A stretch of DNA of 64,000 nucleotides from Salinibacterium sp. (GCA_025351795.1 JANXVG010000026.1:1-64000); one strand, 5' to 3'; counted from the stretch's first letter, positions 23,956 through 33,366 are shown. The notes: a model not told the origin generated them from the sequence alone. Made by a program: numbers and translations.

Positions 23956-24812
23956 CTATCGTCTGGGGTCTCGCGCTCGGAGTCGGCGCGCTGCTCGTTG
24001 CTGCTCCGTTTCTGTGGCCAGCCTCTCGTAGGCGATTGCGCCGTGCAGGTCTACTCGGTGCACTGCACGAGAAGCTCATGCGCGCTGGTATGTCTACCGT
24101 TCAGCCGGCCGCACTGATCGCCGTTTCGGTCATTCTTGCGATATCGGTTGGGGCGATCGTCTTCGCGGTGGTGCCGGTCACGGTTCTCGCCCTGGCAGCC
24201 GGTGCGGTCGCGCTCGTCGTTCCGGTGTTCGTCGTCGGCTGGAGGGGAAAGGCGCGACGGCGAGCGAGCCGTGTTCTCTGGCCCGACGTGGTCGACCATC
24301 TGGTGTCTGGCGTGCGCTCCGGGCTCGCCTTGCCCGATAGCGTGGCAACGCTTGCGCACACGGGCCCACCACTCACCCGCGAAGCCTTCGCCGAATTCGA
24401 AACGCACTACCGCACGACCGGCAACTTTTCGCTCTGTCTCGACTCCCTCAAGGGCCGGCTGGCGGATGCCACGGCCGACCGCATTCTCGAAACCCTTCGC
24501 ATGTCGCGCGAGGTCGGCGGCAGCGAGTTGACCACGGTCTTGCGTAGCCTCGCCGCGTATCTCAGACAGGAAAGTGCCGTGCGCTCCGAACTCGAGGCGC
24601 GACAGTCGTGGCTCGTCAACGCGGCACGCCTCGGCATTGCTGCGCCGTGGATCGTCCTCCTTTTGCTTGCGACCAGGCCCGAGGCCGCTGCCGCGTACAA
24701 CACGGGTGCCGGCGCGATACTGATCGTTACCGGTCTCGGTGTAACCGTTGTCGCCTATCGAGTGATGATTGCACTGGGGTCGCTGCCCGATGAGCGGCGG
24801 TGGTTCCGGTGA
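23952..24812 (+). CDS. tadB: TadB-like inner-membrane pilus assembly protein
   Basis: Type II secretion F-domain protein of 286 aa, part of the platform on which the TadA ATPase acts. Hydrophobic segments lie at the N terminus (ALGVGALLVAAPFLWP), at about residues 50-90 and near the C terminus. The cytoplasmic F domain includes WPDVVDHLVSGVRSGLALPD and ETLRMSREVGGSELTTVLRS. It overlaps tadA by 4 bases, and its TGA overlaps the GTG of the next gene. Confidence 0.9.
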   Translation: MTIVWGLALGVGALLVAAPFLWPASRRRLRRAGLLGALHEKLMRAGMSTVQPAALIAVSVILAISVGAIVFAVVPVTVLALAAGAVALVVPVFVVGWRGKARRRASRVLWPDVVDHLVSGVRSGLALPDSVATLAHTGPPLTREAFAEFETHYRTTGNFSLCLDSLKGRLADATADRILETLRMSREVGGSELTTVLRSLAAYLRQESAVRSELEARQSWLVNAARLGIAAPWIVLLLLATRPEAAAAYNTGAGAILIVTGLGVTVVAYRVMIALGSLPDERRWFR

Positions 24813-25747
24813 CGTCGATCGCAGCCTGGGGCGTGGTGTGCGGGATCGCTCTTGGCCTTGGTCTGTGGTCGCTGGTGAGCCTTACGCCGCGCCTGAGCCG
24901 CCCTCGCCTCGCCGATCGTGTCGCGCCATACGTTGCCGACTTCTCGTACGGGGCCCGCGAACTGCTCGACCGCAAGACAGTTGATCCTCTGCCGGTGATC
25001 GGCGCGCTGTTCTCTCCGTCCATCGTTCGGGCTCGCGAAATTCTCGGTCGGCTATTTGGCGGCACTGAGACCATTGCTCGCCGTCTCCGACAAGCCAACT
25101 CCAACGTTACCGTCGACGGATTCCGCACCCAACTACTGGTCTGGGGCGGGGGCGGCGCGATTGTGGGACTTCTCGTGAGCATCGCCGTCGCGCGCGCCCA
25201 AACGGCACCGATCGCAATGCAGGTCGCCATCGTGATCGGCAGTGCGGTGCTGGGTGTGATTGCGCGTGACTCCCTCCTGCAGCGCGCGGCGAAAGCTCGA
25301 GTAGCGCGTCTTGCGAGCGAACTACCGACTGTGCTCGAATTTCTGACACTGAGTCTGTCGGCGGGGGAGGGTGTCCTCGACGCCATTCGGCGGGTCGCTC
25401 GCATTAGCGGTGGCGAGCTTGCGAGCGAGCTCGGATCGGTCGTGTCTGCTGTGAACACCGGGCTCCCGCTCGGCGAGACGCTCATCGCCCTTGCCGACGA
25501 CCTTCAGTTGCCCCCATTCACTCGTTGCGTTGAACAGCTCACCGGCGCGCTCGACCGCGGTACGCCGCTTGCCGAGGTGTTACGCGCGCAGGCGCAGGAT
25601 GTGCGCGAAGACGCTAAGCGCGAGCTCCTCGAGGTCGCCGGAAAGAAAGAAATTGCGATGATGGTGCCGCTCGTGTTCCTCATCCTTCCTGTGACCATTG
25701 CATTCGCGATCTTCCCCGGCATTCTCGTTCTCCAGATGGGTCTCTAG
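24809..25747 (+). CDS. tadC: TadC-like inner-membrane pilus assembly protein
   Basis: Second T2SF-domain protein (312 aa), the usual partner of TadB. The cytoplasmic domain contains ASELPTVLEFLTLSLSAGEG and DDLQLPPFTRCVEQLTGALDRG; the C terminus has the expected helix pair (EIAMMVPLVFLILPVTIAF). The GTG at 24809, overlapping the tadB stop as GTGA, was preferred to GTG at 24800. A 13-base gap separates it from the small gene at 25761. Confidence 0.9.
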   Translation: MTSIAAWGVVCGIALGLGLWSLVSLTPRLSRPRLADRVAPYVADFSYGARELLDRKTVDPLPVIGALFSPSIVRAREILGRLFGGTETIARRLRQANSNVTVDGFRTQLLVWGGGGAIVGLLVSIAVARAQTAPIAMQVAIVIGSAVLGVIARDSLLQRAAKARVARLASELPTVLEFLTLSLSAGEGVLDAIRRVARISGGELASELGSVVSAVNTGLPLGETLIALADDLQLPPFTRCVEQLTGALDRGTPLAEVLRAQAQDVREDAKRELLEVAGKKEIAMMVPLVFLILPVTIAFAIFPGILVLQMGL

Positions 25748-25760
25748 AAAGTAGTCAGAC

Positions 25761-25925
25761 ATGAAAATAGCGCGCTCCGTCCTCCGTTCCGACCGCGGTG
25801 ATGTGCCCGGCTGGGTGCTGATCACGCTCATGACTGCCGGGCTCGTGATCGTGATTTGGGGGCTTGCCGGCCCCGCGCTCGGCAGCGTGTTCCAGCAGGC
25901 GATCGAACGCGTTTCCGGCTTCTGA
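25761..25925 (+). CDS. Small single-helix protein in the pilin position of the Tad locus
   Basis: Protein of 54 aa: a basic N terminus (MKIARSVLRSDRGDVPG), one hydrophobic helix (WVLITLMTAGLVIVIWGLAG) and a short amphipathic end. Size, layout and position between tadC and the TadE-like genes match the Flp pilin, and DRGD before the helix could be a prepilin-type processing region. The canonical Flp Glu-Tyr motif is missing, so it may instead be an accessory membrane peptide. It ends 3 bases before the next start, so the locus is tightly packed. Confidence 0.7.
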   Translation: MKIARSVLRSDRGDVPGWVLITLMTAGLVIVIWGLAGPALGSVFQQAIERVSGF

Positions 25926-25928
25926 CCG

Positions 25929-26327
25929 ATGCCGCGCTTCATCCGATTTCTCGCGAGTGATGCGGGCTCTGCGCCCGCCGAGTTTGTGATGGTCGGGGGG
26001 CTGCTCACGGTTCTCACGCTCTCGGTGATGCAACTGGGGCTCGCCCTGCACGTGCGAAACACGCTCCTTGACGCCGCATCCGAAGGCGCTCGGTTCGGTG
26101 CCCTCGCCGATAATCGGCTCGGTGATGGAGTCGTGCGCACTCGAGACCTCATCACGACAGCGCTCGGGCCGGCTTATGCGAATGACGTCACGGCCACCGC
26201 AGGCAGCTACCTCGGGCACCCCGCCGCGATCGTGACCGTGCGGGCACCGCTGCCTCTCATTGGACTGTTCGGTGCATCGGAGGGTCTGGAGGTTGTCGGT
26301 CATGCTGCACTCGAAACGCTGCGCTGA
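25929..26327 (+). CDS. TadE-like pseudopilin
   Basis: Protein of 132 aa with the TadE pattern: a short N terminus, the conserved Glu at the start of the helix (SAPAEFVMVGGLLTVLTLSV), then the motif HVRNTLLDAASEGARFGAL common in actinobacterial TadE proteins. The remainder is an extracytoplasmic domain. It lies 3 bases after the small pilin-like gene, and the following gene starts inside its 3' end. Confidence 0.85.
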   Translation: MPRFIRFLASDAGSAPAEFVMVGGLLTVLTLSVMQLGLALHVRNTLLDAASEGARFGALADNRLGDGVVRTRDLITTALGPAYANDVTATAGSYLGHPAAIVTVRAPLPLIGLFGASEGLEVVGHAALETLR

Positions 26328-26754
26328 CGACTCGGGCTCAGCATCGCTCGAGTTCATCACGGCCGGGATGATCCTGCTCGTTCCGCTCGTCTACCTCGTG
26401 CTTGTGATGTCGGCCGTGCAGGCGGGAGCCCTCGCAGTGGAGGGTGCCGCGCGGCAGGCTGCTCGGGTGTATGTGCAGTCGGCGACGCCCGCTGAGGCGA
26501 CGGGTGCGGCCCAACGTGCCATCCAGTTTGCGCTCACCGATTACGGTCTAGACGCACACTCGGCGGTCGTGTCGGTCAGCTGCTCGCCGACCCCGGGCAA
26601 CTGTTTCACTCGGCAGGGGTTTGTGACGATTACCGTTGCGACGACGGTAACTCTGCCCATGGCGCCTGCCGTGCTCAGCCGCAGCCTGCCGCTGGCTATT
26701 CCGCTGTCTGCCACTGCCACCCAGCAGGTCTCACGATTCTGGGGGTCGGGATGA
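26302..26754 (+). CDS. TadE/F-like pseudopilin
   Basis: Protein of 150 aa with the TadE-type N terminus: DDSGSASLEFITAGMILLVP, Glu five residues after Gly as in prepilins, then a hydrophobic helix and AGALAVEGAARQAARVYV. Two Cys (SCSPTPGNC) in the outer domain may form a disulfide. The ATG at 26302 was chosen because GGAGG at 26288-26292 precedes it; an upstream start at 26260 lies deep in the previous gene. It overlaps its neighbours at both ends. Confidence 0.83.
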   Translation: MLHSKRCADDSGSASLEFITAGMILLVPLVYLVLVMSAVQAGALAVEGAARQAARVYVQSATPAEATGAAQRAIQFALTDYGLDAHSAVVSVSCSPTPGNCFTRQGFVTITVATTVTLPMAPAVLSRSLPLAIPLSATATQQVSRFWGSG

Positions 26755-27185
26755 GACCGCTGAGAAGCGATGAGGGTTCGACCTTGCCGCTTATAATCTT
26801 CTACGGCTTCCTCTCGCTCGTATTGATCTTGATGGTGGTAGCGGCGACGTCGCTCTATCTGGAACGCAAGCGACTGTTCGTCGTGGCCGACGGCGCAGCA
26901 CTGGTTGGGGCAGAAGCCTTTGGCCTCGACGACGTCACCATCACGCCCAACGGCCCGCGCCCGACGCTCGAATCGGCGGATGTCGCCACAGCAGTGAGCG
27001 GCTATCTCGCTCACGCGCAGACGGCCGGCTTCGAGTCGCTCTCACTCGACCGCGCCGCCACGCTGGACGGCCGCAGCGCCACCGTCACGCTCTCAGCGTT
27101 CTGGCATCCGCCAGTGGTCTCGCTGCTCGTGCCACAGGGTTTCCGTATTGAGGTAACGGCGGTCGCGCGGTCGGTGTTCAGTTAG
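26751..27185 (+). CDS. TadG-like pilus-associated protein
   Basis: Protein of 144 aa starting with DEGSTLPLIIFYGFLSLVLI, a TadG/RcpC-type membrane anchor, then LERKRLFVVADGAALVGAEAF, the conserved block seen in Flp pilus-assembly TadE/G-like proteins. The remainder is extracytoplasmic. It overlaps the previous gene by 4 bases and is the last gene of the Tad locus, ending convergent to the NUDIX gene. Confidence 0.82.
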   Translation: MRPLRSDEGSTLPLIIFYGFLSLVLILMVVAATSLYLERKRLFVVADGAALVGAEAFGLDDVTITPNGPRPTLESADVATAVSGYLAHAQTAGFESLSLDRAATLDGRSATVTLSAFWHPPVVSLLVPQGFRIEVTAVARSVFS

Positions 27186-27239
27186 CACTCTCGGCCGACC
27201 CGACGCGCAGTGGCCTGGCCGTGCGCCCTGTTCCGCGCG

Positions 27240-27635
27240 TCAGTGCGCCCAGCCGAGGAAGTTTTCGCGCGTGAGCGGCGCGAGCTCGATGGAGTCGAGT
27301 TCGGCGCGAGAAAACCAGCGCGCCTCCTCGATTTCTGCCGCTGCGACGACCGCGCTACCGATCGTGACGTCGAAGACATCGCAGTCGACGACGTGGCCAG
27401 GCTCGTTGGCGGCAGTCGCTGTGAAGCGCCCGACGTGCCGGAACGTCTCAGAGTCGACCGTCAGCCCCAGCTCCTCGTGCAGTTCTCGGGCCAGGCAATC
27501 CGCAGCCGACTCGTCAGGTTCGAGCTTGCCACCGGGCTGCATGAATGCGGTGGTCGCGTGTTTGCGCACGAGCAGCATCCGCCCGCTCGCATCGATGATG
27601 AGCGCGGCGGCGATGCGCAGGATCGGTGCAGCCAT
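27240..27635 (-). CDS. NUDIX hydrolase
   Basis: Protein of 131 aa with an intact Nudix box, Gx5Ex7REUxEExGU, visible as GKLEPDE, seven residues, RELHEELGL. It should hydrolyse a nucleoside diphosphate linked to another group; the substrate is not evident. RKHATTAFMQPGGKLEP is typical of MutT-like housekeeping members. ATG at 27635 was chosen; the longer frame upstream runs antisense to nothing conserved and inside the MFS gene. It starts 5 bases after the MFS gene's stop codon on the same strand, suggesting one transcript. Confidence 0.9.
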   Translation of the reverse strand: MAAPILRIAAALIIDASGRMLLVRKHATTAFMQPGGKLEPDESAADCLARELHEELGLTVDSETFRHVGRFTATAANEPGHVVDCDVFDVTIGSAVVAAAEIEEARWFSRAELDSIELAPLTRENFLGWAH

Positions 27636-27640
27636 CTGGC

Positions 27641-28894
27641 TCAAACGCGCGGTATGTATCGCGGCAGGTATCGCAGCAGAATACCGGCACCGATGAGCCC
27701 GATAACACCCATCACTCCTGCGGCGAGGGAAAGCGACGTGATGGCCGTAATCCCGGCGATGGCGAGAGGGGCACCCGCCCCGCCGAGCCCACCGGTGAAC
27801 CGCCAAGCGCCCAAAAACGGCGCGGGGTTGGTCTTGTCGGCCAGGTCGGCGCCCAGCGTCATCAGAATGCCACTGCCGAGTCCGTTCGCGAGCGCGAGAA
27901 GCATGGTGGCCGCGACGAACCAACTGGTGGCGCCCGTGAGGTCGTGAGTGAACGCGAGCACGAGGTGGCCGACTGCCAGGCCGATCATTGACGGCAGCGC
28001 CGACCAGAGCCGACCGAAGCGATCCATGATCTGGCCGCTTGAGTAGAACAGCGCGAAGTCCACTGCCCCGGCGATGCCGATGATGATGGCCGTGGTCGAT
28101 CCGCCGAGACCGATGCTCACGGCCCACAGCGGCACGATCACCGCGCGACTTGACCGCATGGCACCGATCAGCGCGGCACCAGCACCCAGTCGAGTGAGTA
28201 CGGCGCGGTTGAGTGCAATGGTGCGGAAAAGCCCCGTCGATTCTTTTTCGGCGAGCACTTCTCCTTCGCGCAGTTGCCGGCCATCCGCGCCGCGCACGGT
28301 TCTGACGGCCCCAAAACTCTTCGTCGGATCAGGCAAGGTGACAAGCACAATCGCCGCCGCCGTGCACATCACGAGATGGATCCAAAATGCCACGGCGGGG
28401 CTACCGAACAGGTGGATGCCGCCCGCGGTGAGAAAGGGACCGAGGAAGAACCCGAGACGGAAGACTCCGCCGAGCGTTGACAGCGCCCGTGCGCGGTAGA
28501 CGATCGGTACGAAACTGGTGAGAAACGCGTGCCGGGCGAGTGCGAAGACCGCGCCGGAGAGTCCCACCAGAAAGATGCCGAAGCCGAGGGCGACCGCGTT
28601 CGGTGAAAGCAGGCAGATCACGAGCCCGATGACCGAGAGCGCGGCCGCCCCGATCATGGCCGGGCGTTCCCCGATGCGCGCAACCAGCCATCCGCTCGGA
28701 ATATTGCCGGCGAGCTCGCCTACCGTGATCGCCGCGGCGACGAGGCCCGCGATCGCGAGGCTTGCGCCGAGGTTGTCGGCAACCGTGGGGATGATCGGGA
28801 TGATCGCACCCTCGCCGGTAGAGAACAGCAGAGTGGGCAGGAGGGCCGGGAGTGCGATCGAGCGCCAGCGAAACGGCGGCTCGGCGGTTGACAT
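27641..28894 (-). CDS. Major facilitator superfamily transporter
   Basis: Twelve-helix transporter of 417 aa. The N-terminal half has the cytoplasmic loop [19 protein letters not shown] (the helix 2-3 motif of MFS drug exporters), and [18 protein letters not shown] in the C-terminal half matches a group of actinobacterial exporters. Substrate unknown. ATG at 28894 was chosen because it lies 42 bases from the divergent prfB start and gives the expected N terminus; the frame is open much further upstream only on the strand opposite prfB. Confidence 0.85.
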   Translation of the reverse strand: MSTAEPPFRWRSIALPALLPTLLFSTGEGAIIPIIPTVADNLGASLAIAGLVAAAITVGELAGNIPSGWLVARIGERPAMIGAAALSVIGLVICLLSPNAVALGFGIFLVGLSGAVFALARHAFLTSFVPIVYRARALSTLGGVFRLGFFLGPFLTAGGIHLFGSPAVAFWIHLVMCTAAAIVLVTLPDPTKSFGAVRTVRGADGRQLREGEVLAEKESTGLFRTIALNRAVLTRLGAGAALIGAMRSSRAVIVPLWAVSIGLGGSTTAIIIGIAGAVDFALFYSSGQIMDRFGRLWSALPSMIGLAVGHLVLAFTHDLTGATSWFVAATMLLALANGLGSGILMTLGADLADKTNPAPFLGAWRFTGGLGGAGAPLAIAGITAITSLSLAAGVMGVIGLIGAGILLRYLPRYIPRV

Positions 28895-28900
28895 CGTTTT

Positions 28901-28928
28901 CCAGACTACTCGCTCGCGGGTAGTCTGG
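28901..28928. promoter_or_regulatory. Symmetric divergent promoter/operator between the MFS gene and prfB
   Basis: CCAGACTAC (28901-28909) and GTAGTCTGG (28920-28928) form a perfect inverted repeat with a 10-base centre. Each arm carries a TAGTCT -10-like element pointing to one of the divergent genes, ending 8 bases (MFS) and 10 bases (prfB) before the start codons. Confidence 0.45.
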
Positions 28929-28936
28929 AGTCCGAC

Positions 28937-30043
28937 ATGATCGAACTGGATATCTCTGAGCAGGTTGCTGCACTCCGCTCGACATTCAGCGACATCCGCT
29001 CGGTGGTTGGCGTGGACAAGCTCGCTGTGGAGATTGCCGACCTGAGCGAACAGGCGGGTGTTCCCGACCTGTGGGACGACACGGAAAAGGCCCAGAAGGT
29101 CACAAGCGCGCTGAGTCACAAACAGGCCGAGCTCGCCAAGATCATGAGTATTGCCGGTCGACTTGACGACATTGAAATTATGGTAGGGCTCGCGAACGAA
29201 GAAGCGGACGAGTCTGCGGCCGCAGACGTACACACCGAACTCGCGAGCATCCAGAAGTTGCTCGGTGAGTTGGAGGTGCAGACGCTTCTTAACGGCGAAT
29301 GGGACGCGCACTCGGCGGTCATTACCATTCGCGCGGGCGCCGGTGGCGTGGACGCGGCTGACTTTGCCGAGATGCTTCAGCGCATGTACTTGCGCTGGGC
29401 TGAGCAACACAAGTACCCGGTCACGATCATGGACACCAGCTACGCCGAAGAAGCCGGCATCAAGTCGACGACGTTCGAAGTGGATGCGCCATACGCGTTC
29501 GGCACGCTGAGCGTCGAAGCCGGCACCCATCGCCTCGTGCGGATGAGCCCCTTCAACTCGGCCGGTAAGCGGCAGACGAGTTTCGCCGCGGTGGAGGTCA
29601 TTCCGCTCATCGAAGAGGCGGGGGCGATTGAGGTTCCGGAGAGCGACATTCGCGTGGACGTGTTTCGCTCAAGTGGCCCAGGTGGTCAGTCTGTCAACAC
29701 CACGGACTCAGCCGTGCGCCTTACCCACTTACCGACCGGACTCGTCGTGTCGATGCAAAACGAGAAGAGCCAGATTCAAAACCGTGCAGCCGCGATGCGC
29801 GTGCTGCAGTCGCGCTTGCTCATCATGCAGCGTGAGCAGGAAGCGGCGGCGAAAAAAGAGCTAGCTGGAGTGATTACGGCGAGCTGGGGTGATCAGATGC
29901 GCTCATACGTGCTTGCGCCGTACCAGATGGTGAAAGATCTGCGCACCGACTACGAGGTCAATAGCCCTAGCGCCGTGTTCGACGGCGACCTGGACGGGTT
30001 CATCTCGGCCGGCATCCGCTGGCGTAAGCGCGACAAAGAGTAA
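28937..30043 (+). CDS. prfB: Peptide chain release factor 2
   Basis: Release factor for UGA and UAA stop codons (368 aa). The codon-recognition tripeptide SPF ([15 protein letters not shown]) identifies RF2 rather than RF1, and the catalytic GGQ is in [15 protein letters not shown]. No in-frame stop or frameshift site is present near codon 25, so the autoregulatory +1 frameshift known from E. coli is absent. The ATG is at 28937. In many actinobacteria prfB is followed directly by ftsE; here an oppositely oriented SDR gene lies between. Confidence 0.95.
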   Translation: MIELDISEQVAALRSTFSDIRSVVGVDKLAVEIADLSEQAGVPDLWDDTEKAQKVTSALSHKQAELAKIMSIAGRLDDIEIMVGLANEEADESAAADVHTELASIQKLLGELEVQTLLNGEWDAHSAVITIRAGAGGVDAADFAEMLQRMYLRWAEQHKYPVTIMDTSYAEEAGIKSTTFEVDAPYAFGTLSVEAGTHRLVRMSPFNSAGKRQTSFAAVEVIPLIEEAGAIEVPESDIRVDVFRSSGPGGQSVNTTDSAVRLTHLPTGLVVSMQNEKSQIQNRAAAMRVLQSRLLIMQREQEAAAKKELAGVITASWGDQMRSYVLAPYQMVKDLRTDYEVNSPSAVFDGDLDGFISAGIRWRKRDKE

Positions 30044-30073
30044 ACGAGCAACGGTGGTCAGTGACGTGAGCAA

Positions 30074-30898
30074 CTAGCCCTGCGCAAGCACCGAGACGTC
30101 GTTCCACTTTTCCCAGTTAGCGATGCGACCCGCGTAATCGGCTTTCGCGATCTCGAGCGGGCCGGTGCCGAAGAACACACGTAGTGGCGGCTGTTCGGCG
30201 TCGACTATCTCGAGGATCGCTTTCGCGCTTGCTGCGGGGTCACCCGGTGTGCCGAGCCGCACCTTGCGTGCGGTGACCAGAGCTTCCCGCATCGCCGCGT
30301 AATCGGGGTTCGCGTCTGAGAAGGATGCGGATGCGCCGCTCCAGTCGGTGGAAAACCCGCCGGGTTCGATGAGCGTGACATTGATCCCGAAGCCCGACAC
30401 TTCCTGCGCGAGCGACTGCGACATACCTTCGAGTGCCCACTTCGAGGCGTGGTAGAGGCCGAGGCCCATGAACGCCGAGATCCCACCGATCGATGAGACT
30501 TGGATGATGTGACCCGACCCCTGCGCGCGCAGGAACGGGAGGGCGGCCTGGGTCACCCACAGTGCACCGAACACGTTGGTCTCGAGCTGCGCGCGCGCCT
30601 CTTTTTCGGTGACCTCTTCGATGAAGCCGAAGTGGCCGTAGCCGGCGTTGTTGACCACGACGTCGAGGCGACCGAAGGTTTCGTGGGCGATTTTTACCGC
30701 CGCGAAGTCAGCCTCCCGATCCGTGACATCGAGCTGGATGGGAAGGATCGCCGCGCCAAACTTCGCCACCAGGTCATCAAGCGAGTGGATATTGCGAGCC
30801 GTTGCCGCAACTTTGTCACCGCGGTCGAGGGCCGCCGCAGCCCACTCGCGACCGAAGCCACGGGACGTGCCCGTGATGAACCACACCTTTTCCGTCAT
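30074..30898 (-). CDS. Short-chain dehydrogenase/reductase
   Basis: NAD(P)-dependent oxidoreductase of 274 aa. The classical SDR motifs are present: cofactor loop TGTSRGFG, NNAGYG, catalytic Ser in VSSIGG and YHASK. The sequence ARxxxxLDDLVAKFG and the later EPGGFSTDWSGASA place it with the oxidoreductases of the YbbO/retinol-dehydrogenase-like group. No substrate can be named. It is on the minus strand between prfB and ftsE, splitting a commonly conserved order. Confidence 0.87.
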   Translation of the reverse strand: MTEKVWFITGTSRGFGREWAAAALDRGDKVAATARNIHSLDDLVAKFGAAILPIQLDVTDREADFAAVKIAHETFGRLDVVVNNAGYGHFGFIEEVTEKEARAQLETNVFGALWVTQAALPFLRAQGSGHIIQVSSIGGISAFMGLGLYHASKWALEGMSQSLAQEVSGFGINVTLIEPGGFSTDWSGASASFSDANPDYAAMREALVTARKVRLGTPGDPAASAKAILEIVDAEQPPLRVFFGTGPLEIAKADYAGRIANWEKWNDVSVLAQG

Positions 30899-31073
30899 GA
30901 CTTCAACACTATGACTTCGAGTGCGTTCTCACTCACCTGAGGGTCGATCGTGCCGAGACTGTTCCTGCTTCGCGCCGTGCCCCGTGGTGTGTACGCACAG
31001 AATTCCTGAGAATATCGGCCGCGGGGGTGTCGATCCCCGGGTTGTGGGCAACCCTCCCTATTCTCGAACTGAA

Positions 31074-31892
31074 ATGATTCGGTTTGACGGGGTATCCAAG
31101 TCGTATTCGCGCACGATGCGGCCAGCGCTCAACTCGGTGAGCATCGAAATTCTTAAGGGCGAGTTCGTGTTTCTGGTCGGTGCATCCGGCTCAGGCAAGT
31201 CGAGCTTCTTGCGCTTGGTTCTTCGCGAAGAGACTCCAAGCACGGGCACGATCCACGTTCTGGGCGAGCGTCTCAATACGCTCTCGAGTCGCAAGGTTCC
31301 TTACTTTCGACGTAACCTCGGAGTGGTATTTCAGGACTTTCGCCTGTTGCCGAACAAGAACGTTTTCGACAACGTGGCCTTCACCCTGCAGGTGATTGGC
31401 AAGAGCAAGGGCTTCATTCAGGAGGCCGTACCCGACGTGCTGAAGATGGTCGGCCTAGCGGGAAAGTCCAACCGCTTTCCCCACGAACTTTCCGGCGGCG
31501 AGCAACAGCGTGTCGCCATCGCCCGCGCGATCGTGAACAAACCGGCAATCCTGCTCGCGGATGAGCCGACCGGAAACCTGGACCCGGCAACATCCGCAGG
31601 AATCATGACTTTGCTCGAGCGAATCAACCTCGGGGGCACGACGGTTCTCATGGCTACCCACGATGCCGGCATCGTCGACCAAATGAAGCGCCGGGTGATT
31701 GAGCTGATAAGCGGTCAGATCGTGCGCGATGAGCGTAAGGGCGGGTACCAGACGCAGGCCATCCCGATCCAGCGACTCGAAGAGGAGGAGCAATCAGCAG
31801 CGCTGAGCTCCGTGACCACGGAACTGCCCGACGACGCGTCGACGGTGATGTGGCGTCGCCCGGCCGTTGAGCCGGAGGAAGCACCCCAATGA
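31074..31892 (+). CDS. ftsE: Cell-division ATP-binding protein FtsE
   Basis: ATPase of the FtsEX complex, which couples the division ring to peptidoglycan hydrolases (272 aa). Walker [11 protein letters not shown], signature [14 protein letters not shown], Walker [13 protein letters not shown] and switch His MATHDAG are visible. The C-terminal tail after the ATPase core (about 45 residues, Glu/Ser/Pro-rich) is longer than in E. coli FtsE, as in other Microbacteriaceae-type proteins. ATG at 31074 was chosen because homology starts there ([11 protein letters not shown]). The stop overlaps the ftsX start as ATGA. Confidence 0.94.
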   Translation: MIRFDGVSKSYSRTMRPALNSVSIEILKGEFVFLVGASGSGKSSFLRLVLREETPSTGTIHVLGERLNTLSSRKVPYFRRNLGVVFQDFRLLPNKNVFDNVAFTLQVIGKSKGFIQEAVPDVLKMVGLAGKSNRFPHELSGGEQQRVAIARAIVNKPAILLADEPTGNLDPATSAGIMTLLERINLGGTTVLMATHDAGIVDQMKRRVIELISGQIVRDERKGGYQTQAIPIQRLEEEEQSAALSSVTTELPDDASTVMWRRPAVEPEEAPQ

Positions 31893-32806
31893 GACTCGGA
31901 CTCATCATGGGCGAGGTCGGAAGCGGACTGCGCCGCAACGTCTCGATGGTCATTTCGGTGATTCTTGTCACCTTCATTTCGCTCACCTTCGTCGGTGTCG
32001 CAATTCTCATGCAGATGCAGATCGGGCAAATGAAGGGCTACTGGTATGACCGCGCCCAGGTTGCCATCTATCTCTGCACGAGTGTCGACACGACCGGTAA
32101 TTGCAGCCAGGCCGAGGCTACCAAGGGCCAGATTGCCGCGGTTAAGACGCAGCTGGATTCGCCCGCGCTCAAGCCGTTCGTTCAGAAGTACGAGTTCGAG
32201 ACACACGCGCAGGCCTACAAGAACTTCCAAGACCAGTTTTCCAACAGCCCGATCGCCGGCTTCGTGACGCCAGAGACGCTCAACGAGAGCTTTCGGGTCA
32301 ACCTCAAGGATCCAACACAGGCCGACATTCTGATCGAAAGCATCTCGGGCCTCGCCGGCGTGCAGAACGTCGAAGATCAGCGCGGCTACCTCGACCAAAT
32401 CTTCTCGGTGTTGAACGCCGCGTCGTATACGGCGATCGGTGTCGCAGTGCTCATGCTCGTTGCGGCCGTGCTGCTCATTGCCACGACCATCCGTCTCTCC
32501 GCGTTCTCGCGACGCCGAGAACTTGGGATCATGCGGCTGGTAGGCGCCTCCAACCGGTTCATCCAAACGCCCTTCATTCTCGAAGGCGTGTTCGCGGCGC
32601 TCATCGGTTCGGTGCTGGCGGGCCTCGCGATCGTGGGGATTGTGCAGTTCTTCGTGCAGGGATATCTGACGAAGGCGCTGCAGAGCACCACCACCCTAGT
32701 CGGCGTGAGCGATGCCCTCATCGTTGTGCCGATACTGATCGTGCTGGGGATCGCGCTCGCTGCGGCATCCGCCGGAGTTGCGATCAGTAGGTACCTCAAG
32801 GTCTAA
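31889..32806 (+). CDS. ftsX: Cell-division protein FtsX
   Basis: Permease-like partner of FtsE (305 aa). Helix 1 ([20 protein letters not shown]) is followed by a large extracytoplasmic domain with a Cys pair ([12 protein letters not shown]), then three helices. The cytoplasmic coupling segment [14 protein letters not shown] is typical of FtsX. The extracytoplasmic domain is where peptidoglycan hydrolases or their activators bind. It is translationally coupled to ftsE by the ATGA overlap. Confidence 0.94.
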   Translation: MRLGLIMGEVGSGLRRNVSMVISVILVTFISLTFVGVAILMQMQIGQMKGYWYDRAQVAIYLCTSVDTTGNCSQAEATKGQIAAVKTQLDSPALKPFVQKYEFETHAQAYKNFQDQFSNSPIAGFVTPETLNESFRVNLKDPTQADILIESISGLAGVQNVEDQRGYLDQIFSVLNAASYTAIGVAVLMLVAAVLLIATTIRLSAFSRRRELGIMRLVGASNRFIQTPFILEGVFAALIGSVLAGLAIVGIVQFFVQGYLTKALQSTTTLVGVSDALIVVPILIVLGIALAAASAGVAISRYLKV

Positions 32807-32850
32807 CCGCGCATTGCCGGAGGCCCGTCGAGGGTCGTCGCCTAGCGCGT

Positions 32851-32856
32851 TAGACT
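32851..32856 (+). promoter_or_regulatory. Putative -10 element (TAGACT) of smpB
   Basis: TAGACT lies 33 bases before the smpB ATG. An AGGAGA ribosome binding site precedes the start, so this would be a normal leadered transcript. Confidence 0.4.
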
Positions 32857-32889
32857 GGTGGGCTGTGACACGACAGGAGACCGACAGCC

Positions 32890-33366
32890 ATGCCCAGGGA
32901 CCGCGGCCAGAAGGTTGTTGCCAGCAACCGTAAAGCGCGCCATGACTACACGATCGAAGACACCTACGAGGCCGGGCTGGTTCTCACGGGTACCGAGGTG
33001 AAGTCATTGCGGCTTGGTCGGGCGAGCCTTATTGACGGTTACGGCTACATCGAGGCAGGTGAGGCGTGGCTCGACGCCGTACACATCCCGGAATTCAACC
33101 AAGGCTCCTGGAACAATCATCCTCCGCGCCGCAAGCGCAAAATGCTTCTGCACAAAGAGCAGATCCTCAAGATCCACAACAAGATAAAAGAGGGTGGTTA
33201 CACGCTCGTGCCACTCTCGATCTACTTCCTCGACGGCAACGCAAAGGTTGAACTGGCCGTGGCGAAGGGCAAGAAAGAGTATGACAAGCGGCAGGCGCTG
33301 CGGGAGCGGCAAGACAAGCGTGAGTCGGATCGGGCGATGTCGGCCCGTAGGAATCTGGGCGACTAG
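32890..33366 (+). CDS. smpB: SsrA-binding protein SmpB
   Basis: Binds tmRNA and takes part in trans-translation, freeing ribosomes stalled on broken mRNA (158 aa). Conserved segments are ASNRKARHDYTIEDTYEAG, LTGTEVKSLR, RKRKMLLHKEQI and the basic C-terminal tail KEYDKRQALRERQDKRE, which enters the ribosome decoding centre. ATG at 32890 has AGGAGA upstream. Its partner RNA, ssrA, lies 450 bases downstream on the same strand, with a very long hairpin in between. Confidence 0.96.
   Translation: MPRDRGQKVVASNRKARHDYTIEDTYEAGLVLTGTEVKSLRLGRASLIDGYGYIEAGEAWLDAVHIPEFNQGSWNNHPPRRKRKMLLHKEQILKIHNKIKEGGYTLVPLSIYFLDGNAKVELAVAKGKKEYDKRQALRERQDKRESDRAMSARRNLGD

Noticed and set aside
27636-28127. N-terminal extension of the NUDIX gene to 295 residues
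   Set aside because: The extension lies within the MFS gene in another frame; the Nudix domain begins at the ATG at 27635.
28937-29030. Programmed +1 frameshift in prfB
   Set aside because: No in-frame TGA or CTTTGA-like slippery site is found near codon 25; the frame is continuous.
28895-29530. Upstream extension of the MFS frame giving a 629-residue protein
   Set aside because: The extra part lies opposite prfB, has no transporter features, and the ATG at 28894 gives the normal N terminus.
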